Source: Flammeovirga sp. SJP92 | Lineage (GTDB): Bacteria; Bacteroidota; Bacteroidia; Cytophagales; Flammeovirgaceae | Length of the DNA stretch: 64,000 nucleotides | Assembly: GCF_001583495.1 (NCBI RefSeq) | Contig: NZ_LQAQ01000091.1 | Location: 103,599-167,598, forward strand | Reading direction: 5' to 3' | Part shown: positions 1-7,771 of the stretch, piece after piece | Position numbering within the stretch: the first letter of the stretch is position 1 | Layout: every line of letters begins with the position of its first letter | Position numbers and translations under genes: made by a program | Notes under the pieces: generated by a model | Told to the model about the DNA's origin: nothing | Seen by the model: the letters and a program-made list of their open reading frames with translations, nothing else | The model's database searches: none

Positions 1-1010
1 TTATGGTTATTGACTAAACCATTTTTATATAATTCATTTCTCCAATCCGTATCAGTATGTACATGCGTACCTGGAATAACTTTTCCATTTTGATCTAACG
101 GGGCTTCTGTACTGAATGGATTAAAACCAACAATACTTTCAACATTATCATGAGCATACTGCCTTGCTTGTTCTGCAGACATATCATCTGATAATCCTCT
201 ATTATATAAACCTTGCCATGAGTGCTCGTAAATTTGAGAAGAATTCATCAACTGATATCCATCAGAAATTCTGCTTGATACACCAAATTGAGAATTCAAT
301 GAGATTTTTGTCTGTCCTGATTTACCTTGATTCGTGGTAATTAGAATGACGCCATTGGCAGCACGAGAGCCATATAAAGACGCAGCAGCTGCATCTTTTA
401 GTACAGTTACGCTGGCAATATCATTAGGGTTTATATCTGTGATTGAACCAGTCATTGGCACGCCATCCAAAACATATAAAGGAGAACTACTAGCACTCAA
501 TGAGCCTATACCTCTGATTCTTACAGTAGAAGCTGCACCCGGCTGTCCAGAACTACTTGATACCATTAGACCAGGAGTTGTACCTTGTAATGCTTTGTCA
601 AAAGAAGTAACGGCTCTATTTTTGAGTACTTCATCGTCTACTACTTCAGCAGAACCTGTAAATGCTTCTTTGGAAGTAGTTCCATAAGCTACAACCATTA
701 CTTCCTCCAAGTGCTGAAGGTTTTGTTCCATTGTGACGTTGATGACTGATCTATTATTCACTCTTTCATATTGATTTGCCATCCCTAAGAAAGTGAATAT
801 TAATGTTGATGAGTCAGATGGAACAGTTACTTGGTAATTACCCGTCATATCTGTGACGGTGATAATATTAGTACCTAAAACTTGAATGTTAACGACAGGA
901 AGTTCTACTCCCTCTTCGTCCACAACCTTACCTTTTACAATCTTCTCTTGTGCAAACAAAGAAGTCACTGCAAACAGTTGTAGAAGAAAAAATAATAATA
1001 TATTCTTCAT
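1..1010 (-). CDS. SusC/RagA-type TonB-dependent outer-membrane receptor (5' part only)
   Basis: The first 336 codons are present and the gene runs off the left edge. The start at 1010 begins a signal peptide (MKNILLFFLLQLFAVTSLFAQ). It is followed by a carboxypeptidase-like regulatory domain (about residues 22-100), a TonB-box-like stretch (EEVMVVAYG), and a plug domain with the SusC signatures FDKALQGTTPG, VRIRG and PLYVLDGVPM, then a TDWRNELYKNG block. SusC proteins form 22-strand barrels that import glycans or peptides with a SusD lipoprotein lid. No susD is visible because the downstream side lies outside the window. The gene follows the lipoprotein gene at 1187-2929 on the same strand, 176 bp away, so co-transcription is possible. 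The family call is firm; the substrate is unknown. Confidence 0.93.
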   Translation of the reverse strand, partial: MKNILLFFLLQLFAVTSLFAQEKIVKGKVVDEEGVELPVVNIQVLGTNIITVTDMTGNYQVTVPSDSSTLIFTFLGMANQYERVNNRSVINVTMEQNLQHLEEVMVVAYGTTSKEAFTGSAEVVDDEVLKNRAVTSFDKALQGTTPGLMVSSSSGQPGAASTVRIRGIGSLSASSSPLYVLDGVPMTGSITDINPNDIASVTVLKDAAAASLYGSRAANGVILITTNQGKSGQTKISLNSQFGVSSRISDGYQLMNSSQIYEHSWQGLYNRGLSDDMSAEQARQYAHDNVESIVGFNPFSTEAPLDQNGKVIPGTHVHTDTDWRNELYKNGLVNNH

Positions 1011-1041
1011 TAATAAAGATTTGAATTGGTAGTATAATACC

Positions 1042-1057
1042 GAGCATTTATGTGCTC
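1042..1057 (-). other. small hairpin in the susC leader
   Basis: GAGCA and TGCTC flank a 6-nt loop about 32 nt upstream of the susC start. It lies in the intercistronic leader and could influence mRNA stability or translation. The arms are only 5 bp, so chance is possible. Confidence 0.3.
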
Positions 1058-1116
1058 AGACCTATGATAAATTGATGGAAAAAAATATTGGATATATTGA
1101 AAAAATGGATTAGCGG

Positions 1117-1146
1117 GGGCACCACTGTTTTGTTGTTGTGATGCCC
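1117..1146 (-). terminator. intercistronic hairpin between lipoprotein gene and susC
   Basis: On the minus strand GGGCATCAC pairs with GTGGTGCCC (one wobble or mismatch) around a 12-nt loop. No immediate U tract follows on the minus strand; a T run appears about ten bases later. It may be a partial terminator or processing site that sets different expression for the two genes. Confidence 0.45.
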
Positions 1147-1186
1147 TTTTATTAAAAAGCTATTATTGCCTTAGTATACTAGGTTT

Positions 1187-2929
1187 TTATTCGCAACCTG
1201 CTAAAACTTGATCAATTGTAGCGTTTGCATCTTCTACATTTTGGTACCATCCCCATTCGTTAACCGCTTGAATGTTGATGATGTAGTTTGGATTGCCAAG
1301 CTCATCATTCTTGATTTTAGATAAGATGGTAGAAATAGAACATAAAGTAACATCAGTGTTTTTCGGCACTGCCAATGTTAAATAAGATAAATCATCAAAA
1401 GTTGGTAATAAATCCTCAAGAGCATTGAATGCATTAAATTCAGTTACATCACCAACAGTTAAACGTAAACGAGTTGCTTTTGTCATTGAAGAGAAGCCTT
1501 CAAACTTTACTACTACAGTTGAGAAAAGGCCAAAACCACCATCGTCTGCCGTAGGATCTTTAATTTCAAGTGTGATATCACCGCCTTCTAGAAGGTTAGA
1601 GAAACCATTGAACCAATTTGTTTTCTCAACAACATACAGTTTTGTATTTTTTCTTGTGAATTGAGAAACTTGTACTCCAGCTTCAGTTACATTATTGAAG
1701 ATATCCAATACAGATAATGAACCGTTGTTATTAAATGTAACGTTTTCACCTGTAATTGAAGTGACAGCATTAAATGCTTCAATGGAAGTTAATGCAGAGT
1801 TACCTTCAACATTTACATTACCTTTGATTTCAGTCAATTCACTGAAGCTTGGGAATGTGGTAAATCCAGTAGTATTAGCCACTGAGAAGAATCCTACACC
1901 AGAACTTGCAACATTGTTTGAAATCTTAATATTACCATTTACTGTTTTCAAATTGTCAACTACAAGGTTAGTGAGCTCTCCATTATTGATCACCTCCAAA
2001 CCACCTAAGGTAGTACCTGTAATATTAATATCTGTAAATTTCGTTTTCTCTAATTTTAAGTGGCCCCCTACGTTACCAATATTTACAGAGCCAGTACCAC
2101 CAAATGCTACTGTAAGATCTTTTTCTACATCTACTTCAGATAAAATAACAGAAGATAAAGCACCATAGTTATTGTATTCAGGATCTTCAGCCCAGTAGCT
2201 ATTAATCAATAAAGACTTCACGAATGCTAGTGATTCAAAAGAAACTGTTTCCAAAAGAATGTTTGTTTGAATTTCTACATCTCCAGATACAAAGGCTAAT
2301 TTATTTGCAACTAATGCTGTTTGCTCAGCATTGTTGTTGTCAAATACACTACCCGCAACAGTGAATAAGTTGTCAAAAGTAACAGTACCTTTTACAGATG
2401 ATAATACTAGGTCTCCACCTACTGTTTCTAATGCAGGAAGTGTAACGTCAGTTAAACTTGACACATGAATATTTCCTCCAGCAACTCTTAATGCTGCAAG
2501 AGTATTTAATTGGTCTTCTGTAGTAACTAAAATATTGCCTGTTACAATAGAAGCACCTTGAGCGGTATACTTAGCAAAATTCTCTGCTGTTAATAAGTCA
2601 CCATAATAAACTGTATTGTTACTTCCAGAAACTTCATCTTTGATAGATTGTAAACTATCTGATATTGCAGAATACTGTTCTGAAAGCTGTGCATTTTCAG
2701 CAATTAGTCCTGCCATCACATCATCCATTTCTTGAAGTTTTTCAAGTAATGCTGTTTGATGAGCCTCTTTTAGTGATGCTAGTTCTTGATCTAAACTGTC
2801 TAAGTTCGAATTTAAATCATCTACTTTTCCTGTTAAGTCATCAATTTGACTTTGAATGTTGTCGTCTTGACAACTTACCATACAGCAAGAAAGTGCTAGT
2901 AATGATAGTACAAGTTTGTTGCGAAACAT
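1187..2929 (-). CDS. Surface lipoprotein with coiled coil and L-domain-like repeats
   Basis: A 580-aa lipoprotein. The lipobox MVSC places the acylated Cys at residue 20. Residues about 24-95 are a heptad-rich coiled coil (QIDDLTGKVDDLNSNLDSL). From about residue 110 the protein is built of 20-25-residue units with GN(I/V)xV, VGGDLVLSS, VSGDVEIQ and INGNIKIS-like turns. These resemble the right-handed beta-helix of receptor L domains or leucine-rich-like repeats. Two Cys (in LCSIS and the C-terminal AGCE) may form a disulfide. I cannot name a specific family. It lies upstream of and codirectional with a susC gene and is divergent from an AraC-type regulator, suggesting a regulated surface uptake or binding locus. 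That role is inference. Confidence 0.8.
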   Translation of the reverse strand: MFRNKLVLSLLALSCCMVSCQDDNIQSQIDDLTGKVDDLNSNLDSLDQELASLKEAHQTALLEKLQEMDDVMAGLIAENAQLSEQYSAISDSLQSIKDEVSGSNNTVYYGDLLTAENFAKYTAQGASIVTGNILVTTEDQLNTLAALRVAGGNIHVSSLTDVTLPALETVGGDLVLSSVKGTVTFDNLFTVAGSVFDNNNAEQTALVANKLAFVSGDVEIQTNILLETVSFESLAFVKSLLINSYWAEDPEYNNYGALSSVILSEVDVEKDLTVAFGGTGSVNIGNVGGHLKLEKTKFTDINITGTTLGGLEVINNGELTNLVVDNLKTVNGNIKISNNVASSGVGFFSVANTTGFTTFPSFSELTEIKGNVNVEGNSALTSIEAFNAVTSITGENVTFNNNGSLSVLDIFNNVTEAGVQVSQFTRKNTKLYVVEKTNWFNGFSNLLEGGDITLEIKDPTADDGGFGLFSTVVVKFEGFSSMTKATRLRLTVGDVTEFNAFNALEDLLPTFDDLSYLTLAVPKNTDVTLCSISTILSKIKNDELGNPNYIINIQAVNEWGWYQNVEDANATIDQVLAGCE

Positions 2930-3418
2930 AATTTAAAAGTTTAAATAAATAGATAAGGAGTTGTCTCTCTCTTTAGTAATTGTTTGTAAATTTTCGTTAA
3001 AAATATGGATCGCCCTAATTTGCACTATAGTAAGTTGTGTCATAGTAACTAATGGTACAACATCCACGAGTGGTACACTCTACTTTCCACGAGTGGTACA
3101 CCTTAAGTACTTAATATTTTGTTACTTAATATTATTTTCTTTTATATAGGTACTAAGTTGTGAAAGGTGCGTAAAATTGGACTAAAGTGACCTTCAGAGA
3201 AATTATTAGCTTATTCTAACATTCTAAATTATGATTTATAGCCAAACGGTATTTACTTTTGTGGTAAGAGGAATCCATCATTTATCTAACGGGAAACCCT
3301 TTCAAAAAATAGGACTAAAACCATCTCATCACTAGTGTATAATCACTTGTTACTACATTATATTCAAGTTTTGAATACGATTCACTAGGCAATATTATTT
3401 AGACAAAGAATAGCGTTC
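2930..3418. promoter_or_regulatory. Divergent control region between lipoprotein/susC genes and the membrane AraC gene
   Basis: This AT-rich 489-bp stretch has no convincing gene. It holds three copies of TGGTACA (3053, 3071, 3094), two of them inside a perfect 16-bp direct repeat. CACTAGTG, an 8-bp palindrome, lies near 3333. The 62-codon frame inside it runs through the repeats and is probably not coding. It is the natural place for promoters of both flanking transcription units. Confidence 0.5.
3063..3101. repeat. 16-bp direct repeat, putative operator
   Basis: TCCACGAGTGGTACAC occurs at 3063-3078 and again at 3086-3101, 23 bp apart, close to two helical turns. Each copy contains an inverted core CCAC-GA-GTGG. 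A partial third copy (TGGTACA) starts at 3053. Direct repeats spaced by about two turns are typical of AraC-family dimer sites, and an AraC-type gene begins at 3419. Binding itself is inference. Confidence 0.5.
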
Positions 3419-4573
3419 ATGATCTTAGACAGTATATTTCATTTATCACTACTAATAGGAGTAATTTTATCTTTTTTACTTTCAATGTATATCTTTTTTG
3501 TACCTCCAAAAAACCTTTCAAACACAACCTTGGGAAGTTTGATTTTAGTTTGGACTACAACAGTATTTGTGTATGTGTTTAAATCGGATGAGTTTTTCAT
3601 TCAGTATCCACATCTATATTCTGTGATTGATGCAATTGTTTTACTGTTTTTCCCTTTGATGTATTTTTACATCAAATTTTATTTTACCCCTACTTCAAAA
3701 GTAAGTTATAGTTTGCTTTTACACTTTTTACCTGTCTTCTTTTATTTCATTGCTTTCTCCCCCTTCTTTATACTATCCTCTACACAAAAAGTAGAGTTTT
3801 TGACCAATGGTATGCCGGAATGGTTTATGCCATACAGCCTTTTCTTTGATTTTATTATCATTATGCAAGGCGTTATTTATTCTTTAAAATCAGCAAAGAT
3901 CCTTTATCAATTTCATGATACATCAAAGATTTCAGATGATTTAAGGTGGTCTATTCGTTTTATGAAGTTTTTTATTTTTAGTAATATCTTTTTGTGGGCT
4001 TTGGGAACTGCTGGAGTTGTGCTTCAAATCCTCAATGTACAAGTAACCATCAACTTTTTCCATTTCTTCTACTTTGGGTTAACTTGTCTGATGTTGACTA
4101 TTGGGTTTTGTGCATTCAAATGGCCTAACCTTTTCCTTCATCTAAAACCAATGAATGAAATAAAAGCATCAAAAGAAACCGTTGTGATTGAAGAGGAAAT
4201 TGATACTATGTCCATAGAAGAAAATAATAGACTTAATGAAGAGAGTCAGAGGTTGTTAGAATTAATTGAAGAGAAAAAGCCTTATTTAAAAAATGACTTG
4301 AAAATGCAGGAATTAGCTGATATTACTGAATTTTCATATAAAAAAATATCTCAGCTCTTGAACAATGAACTGGATACTTCCTTTTATGAATTGATGAATG
4401 ATTTCAGACTCAAAGAAGTTCTGAAATTAATTGATGAGGGAAAACATATTCAATTTAATTTGCCTCATATAGGAGAGCAAGCAGGTTTTAATTCAAAAAC
4501 GACCTTCAATAGAATTTTCAAACAAAAAATTGGTCAAACGCCGTCTGAATATATTAAAGGTTTGAGTCAATAA
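3419..4573 (+). CDS. Membrane-anchored AraC-family transcriptional regulator
   Basis: A 384-aa protein with two parts. The first about 235 residues carry seven hydrophobic segments (near 7-27, 38-55, 66-88, 98-121, 137-155, 185-206 and 212-233). After a charged linker with EEEID and coiled-coil character, residues about 280-384 form an AraC/XylS HTH_18 domain: LADITEFSYKKISQLLN is the first helix-turn-helix, and IGEQAGFNSKTTFNRIFKQKIGQTPSEYIK is the conserved second HTH and C-terminal signature. This architecture is common in Bacteroidota, where the membrane part presumably senses a signal. The protein probably controls the divergent lipoprotein/susC genes through the repeats at 3053-3101; this is inferred from position only. 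Confidence 0.88.
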   Translation: MILDSIFHLSLLIGVILSFLLSMYIFFVPPKNLSNTTLGSLILVWTTTVFVYVFKSDEFFIQYPHLYSVIDAIVLLFFPLMYFYIKFYFTPTSKVSYSLLLHFLPVFFYFIAFSPFFILSSTQKVEFLTNGMPEWFMPYSLFFDFIIIMQGVIYSLKSAKILYQFHDTSKISDDLRWSIRFMKFFIFSNIFLWALGTAGVVLQILNVQVTINFFHFFYFGLTCLMLTIGFCAFKWPNLFLHLKPMNEIKASKETVVIEEEIDTMSIEENNRLNEESQRLLELIEEKKPYLKNDLKMQELADITEFSYKKISQLLNNELDTSFYELMNDFRLKEVLKLIDEGKHIQFNLPHIGEQAGFNSKTTFNRIFKQKIGQTPSEYIKGLSQ

Positions 4574-4623
4574 AAAGTAGTAGTGTTTTTGGGTAAATGT
4601 TGGTAGTGAAAATACCTTAATAG

Positions 4624-5211
4624 CTAAGGATTTTCAGTTGTTTCTGTCTGAACATCGTCTGGTCCATCGCCTAAATCTTCTTCTGAAAATTCTTTTGGTG
4701 AAGGTAAATCTCTTAAAGTGGTGATACCAAAATATTCTAAAAACTGATCAGTGGTACCATAAAGCATAGGTCTCCCAATTGCTTCAGATTTACCCTTCAT
4801 TTTCACTAGTCCTCTATTGAGCAATTTTTTCATTGCATAGTCACTACCTACACCACGGATTTTTTCAATTTCACCTTTTGTAATTGGTTGTTTGTAGGCA
4901 ATAATAGATAATGTTTCTAGAGCAGATCTTGATAACCTCTTTTTAGATCTGTTTTTCAGAAAAGTATTTACAACTTGACTTGTCTCTTTCTTTGTCAGGA
5001 AACTGTAACCTTCACCGCTTTTGATAACTTCAAAAGAATAATCCTTACGCTTGTACTTCTTAATCAAGCGCTCTATGTTTTCTATAATTACTTCTTTGGA
5101 GATCTCCTCTTCTTCAAAAGTTTCCTGAAGTGTGGTTAAAATTTCGTCTACTGATACAGGTTCGTTGGAGACAAAAATTAGGGATTCAATGGCAATATCT
5201 ATTCTTTCCAT
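4624..5211 (-). CDS. scpB: Segregation and condensation protein B
   Basis: ScpB is the winged-helix (kleisin-partner) subunit of the SMC-ScpAB condensin complex that compacts and segregates chromosomes. The sequence IAIESLIFVSNEPVSVDEIL is the family start, and RLSRSALETLSIIAYKQPITKGEIEKIRGV is the second winged-helix signature. The frame is open to 5247, but the start at 5211 (MERIDIAIESL) fits the family and gives 195 aa. The C-terminus is an acidic tail (EEDLGDGPDDVQTE). scpA is not next to it here. It is 66 bp downstream of the dksA-like gene and probably in the same transcript. Confidence 0.93.
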   Translation of the reverse strand: MERIDIAIESLIFVSNEPVSVDEILTTLQETFEEEEISKEVIIENIERLIKKYKRKDYSFEVIKSGEGYSFLTKKETSQVVNTFLKNRSKKRLSRSALETLSIIAYKQPITKGEIEKIRGVGSDYAMKKLLNRGLVKMKGKSEAIGRPMLYGTTDQFLEYFGITTLRDLPSPKEFSEEDLGDGPDDVQTETTENP

Positions 5212-5277
5212 AAAAAAATGTGACACTTGGTAATTATGTTCTACCAAGTGCCACCAAATGATTTTAATACCTTGTAA

Positions 5278-5655
5278 TTAACTTCTTTTCAATTTAGCTT
5301 CAATAGAATGTTGTGTATGCGGTACAGCACGTAAACGTTCTTTAGAAATTAAGTTTCCAGTATCCACACATACTCCGTAAGTACCATTTTTGATTCTTAC
5401 TAATGCCTTTTCTAATTGGGTTCTGTATTTTACAGTTCTGGCAGCCAATTGGTTTAACTGCTCTTTTTCGAAGGCATCGGCTCCATCTTCTAGAGTTTTC
5501 CCACCTGTGTGATTAGAATCTTGACCACTAGTATCTTTGGTAATAGAATGTTTTAAATGATCAAGTTCCTTATTAGTTCTCTCTAGCTTCTTATTTAGAA
5601 GAATCTCAAACTCTTTTAAATCTTCGGCCGAATAGCGTAATTTTTCAACTGCCAT
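5278..5655 (-). CDS. DksA/TraR-family protein with degenerate zinc finger
   Basis: A 125-aa protein with an N-terminal coiled coil (LKEFEILLNKKLERTNKELDHL) and the C-terminal TraR/DksA signature (ALVRIKNGTYGVCVDTGNLISKERLRAVPHTQHSIEAK). Canonical family members bind zinc with four Cys; here only one remains (CVDT) and the other positions are Thr, Pro/His or Ala. The Bacteroidota branch often lacks these Cys, as recalled rather than searched. DksA-type proteins enter the RNA polymerase secondary channel and modulate initiation with ppGpp. An exact DksA role is not proven by sequence, so no symbol is given. Confidence 0.85.
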   Translation of the reverse strand: MAVEKLRYSAEDLKEFEILLNKKLERTNKELDHLKHSITKDTSGQDSNHTGGKTLEDGADAFEKEQLNQLAARTVKYRTQLEKALVRIKNGTYGVCVDTGNLISKERLRAVPHTQHSIEAKLKRS

Positions 5656-5818
5656 GTCTAAAAAACGGTTAAGGTAATATGATTTTACAAAGTTAATGAA
5701 TATAAATCTAAAAAAATCGTACCATAAGAGTATTCACGAAAAATAAACTTAAAAAATAGAATTAAACTCATTATTATTGTGTAAATATAAACTATTAATC
5801 TGAATTCAGACTTTTTTT

Positions 5819-6691
5819 ATGAAAGAGAATATAGGAAAATATTTAGAAAATAATTTTTGGCCTAAATTATCAAAAGAGAAATTAACCACAGAAAAAAAGA
5901 AATATGAATTAGCTTTACCTGCACAAAAAAAAGTAACATTCTTCAAAAAAATTGAAGAAGAGTTTTACAAATTTGATGTAGTTAGAAAAGGTATAGTTGC
6001 CGCTAATGTGCTTGCTTTAATATATGATTCAGATGTCTCTTTCCTCTTAATGGCGGGTTCTGCTTTTTATCTTTTCAATCAAGCAAAAAAAATTAGAAGT
6101 ACACCTGAAAAAATATTTAATTTGATTTCAGACCATCAAGTTCAAACAAGCTACCCAACAAAATCTTTCCAGAAAAGAACATTTAACTACGACCCTACTT
6201 CTATTGGAATTAATGATATTCAGTTAGGTTATTTAATAGATTATAATCTAAAAACATATCAAGTTGTTGAACATTTTCAACTGAATTCAAATAGCGGTGC
6301 TGAGGAAGAAAAACTTGTTTTATTATCAGGAATTGATGAACTGGTTCTTTTTAAATATTTTGATCAAGTTAATTTAAAAATTAGAGTGGCTGAAAAGGTA
6401 AATATTTATAGTATTGACGAAAGTTTAGATACAGAAATTTTACTCAAACAACAGCCCAAAGCTATACTAACCGTTAACGGAAAGAAGTTTTACAGAGACG
6501 CTTATCAAACGGGTTCCATTTATTCCTTCACAGATGACAAAGTCACACATAAATATGGAAGATGGGATTATTATGATGAAAGTCGTGTAGAATATCTGAC
6601 AATTGAACAGGTTGGGGCTAAAAATTTCCATGCATATGTTGGTAAATTGGTACATGAAACCGCCTTTTCGGATATTTTACCTAAAAAATGA
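5819..6691 (+). CDS. Hypothetical protein, possible DUF4178-like C-terminal domain
   Basis: A 290-aa protein I do not recognise with certainty. Residues 1-55 are basic and amphipathic. Residues about 58-85 are the only hydrophobic stretch (IVAANVLALIYDSDVSFLLM), perhaps a membrane hairpin. The remainder is beta-rich with repeated aromatic turns (YQVVEHFQL, FYRDAYQTGSIYSF, YGRWDYYDESRVEYLTIEQV), reminiscent of DUF4178, a domain found near membrane-stress and phage-shock-like genes. The similarity is by eye and weak. The gene is monocistronic as seen: the upstream gene is divergent and a 16-bp palindrome follows its stop. Confidence 0.7.
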   Translation: MKENIGKYLENNFWPKLSKEKLTTEKKKYELALPAQKKVTFFKKIEEEFYKFDVVRKGIVAANVLALIYDSDVSFLLMAGSAFYLFNQAKKIRSTPEKIFNLISDHQVQTSYPTKSFQKRTFNYDPTSIGINDIQLGYLIDYNLKTYQVVEHFQLNSNSGAEEEKLVLLSGIDELVLFKYFDQVNLKIRVAEKVNIYSIDESLDTEILLKQQPKAILTVNGKKFYRDAYQTGSIYSFTDDKVTHKYGRWDYYDESRVEYLTIEQVGAKNFHAYVGKLVHETAFSDILPKK

Positions 6692-6700
6692 GTGTTAAAA

Positions 6701-6716
6701 AAAGTTAGCTAACTTT
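6701..6716. repeat. Perfect 16-bp palindrome after the gene at 5819-6691
   Basis: AAAGTTAGCTAACTTT is a perfect palindrome 9 bp after the stop codon of the unknown gene and about 105 bp before lptB. With no unpaired loop it is more like a protein-binding site than a classic terminator, though an RNA hairpin with a short loop is possible. Confidence 0.4.
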
Positions 6717-6745
6717 AAGGTTAGTCAACCACCAAAAAATTATAT

Positions 6746-6792
6746 TATTTTTGAGGGAAAATTTGAGCAATACCTATTATATTTCCTCAAAT
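6746..6792 (+). promoter_or_regulatory. lptB promoter box and leader with alternative hairpins
   Basis: TATTTTTG (6746-6753) fits the Bacteroidota -7 consensus TANNTTTG; no clear -33 TTG is visible. Just downstream, TTGAGG (6751-6756) and ATTTGAG (6761-6767) could each pair with the single segment CCTCAAAT (6785-6792). The two pairings exclude each other. The start codon of lptB follows at 6822. Confidence 0.35.
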
Positions 6793-6821
6793 AAAAATTT
6801 AGAAGATATTATTTTTATATA

Positions 6822-7562
6822 ATGATACTAAAAGCAGATAATCTTATTAAGCAGTACGGTAAGCGTACAGTAGTTAATGATGTTTCTATTCAAGTAGAGC
6901 AGGGAGAAATTGTTGGTTTATTAGGACCAAACGGTGCTGGTAAAACTACATGTTTCTATATGATTGTTGGGTTGATTAAACCAAACAACGGAGAGATTCA
7001 TCTTGATGCAGAAAATATCACTAAACTTCCAATGTTTAGACGTGCTCAGAAAGGCGTTGGTTATTTAGCTCAAGAGCCATCGGTTTTTAGAGGATTGACT
7101 GTTGAAGAAAATATTATGTTGCCTTTAGAAATGGAGAAAATTTCTAAAGAAGAGAAAAAACAAAGAGTTGAAAACTTATTAAATGAATTTTCTCTAACGC
7201 ACGTTCGCAATAACTTAGGTATGTCTCTTTCAGGTGGTGAAAGAAGAAGAACGGAGATTGCACGTACGTTATCAACAAATCCAAGTTTTGTACTTCTTGA
7301 TGAGCCTTTTGCTGGTGTTGACCCAATTGCAGTAGAAGAAATTCAACGAATAGTATATAACTTAAAAAAGAAAAATATTGGTATTCTTATTACAGACCAC
7401 AACGTAACAGAGACCTTATCCATTACAGATAGAGTTTATATATTACAAAGTGGCGTTGTATTTAGGGACGGCACTCCAGAGCAGCTGATCAACGACCCTG
7501 AGGTTAGAAAAGCTTACTTTGGAGAATACGCTGAATACAAAAAGAAAGATTTCTCTGAGTAA
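6822..7562 (+). CDS. lptB: LPS export ABC transporter ATP-binding protein LptB
   Basis: LptB is the cytoplasmic ATPase of LptB2FGC, which extracts LPS from the inner membrane and drives it across the Lpt bridge. Motifs: Walker A GPNGAGKTT (residues 35-43), Q-loop AQEPSVFRGLTVEENI, the LptB-type signature LSGGERRRTEIART (near 138), Walker B FVLLDEPFAGVDP and the H-loop TDHNVTET. The 246-aa length is normal. The SGGERRR rather than SGGQQQR signature distinguishes LptB from generic importer ATPases. The gene stands alone between two hairpins; lptF, lptG and lptC are elsewhere. Confidence 0.96.
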   Translation: MILKADNLIKQYGKRTVVNDVSIQVEQGEIVGLLGPNGAGKTTCFYMIVGLIKPNNGEIHLDAENITKLPMFRRAQKGVGYLAQEPSVFRGLTVEENIMLPLEMEKISKEEKKQRVENLLNEFSLTHVRNNLGMSLSGGERRRTEIARTLSTNPSFVLLDEPFAGVDPIAVEEIQRIVYNLKKKNIGILITDHNVTETLSITDRVYILQSGVVFRDGTPEQLINDPEVRKAYFGEYAEYKKKDFSE

Positions 7563-7582
7563 GAAAGCCATTCATCATAATA

Positions 7583-7611
7583 AGGACACTCAGTTGGGTG
7601 TCCTTTTTTTG
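7583..7611 (+). terminator. Rho-independent terminator of lptB
   Basis: AAGGACAC and GTGTCCTT flank an 8-nt loop and are followed by a run of seven T. It begins 20 bp after the lptB stop codon. Confidence 0.9.
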
Positions 7612-7771
7612 ATACCCAAAATTTTATATTACTTTAGCGTTTATCTTGAAACCAAATTGATGGTCAATTACCATTATTGCTGTATTCCTGTTTTCTAAAT
7701 AACAGCTCGGAAAATGGGGCCACTAAATTACTTTTTTAGTTTCATAAATGATCTTAGAACTATCTTAACAT

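Noticed and set aside
1695..2168. 157-codon open frame antisense to the lipoprotein gene
   Set aside because: The lipoprotein frame has a signal peptide, lipobox and regular repeats; the antisense frame is a by-product of its Asn/Thr/Val-rich codons.
2961..3149. 62-codon hydrophobic open frame in the AraC control region
   Set aside because: It spans the direct repeats, has no homology I recognise, and the position is better explained as a divergent promoter region.
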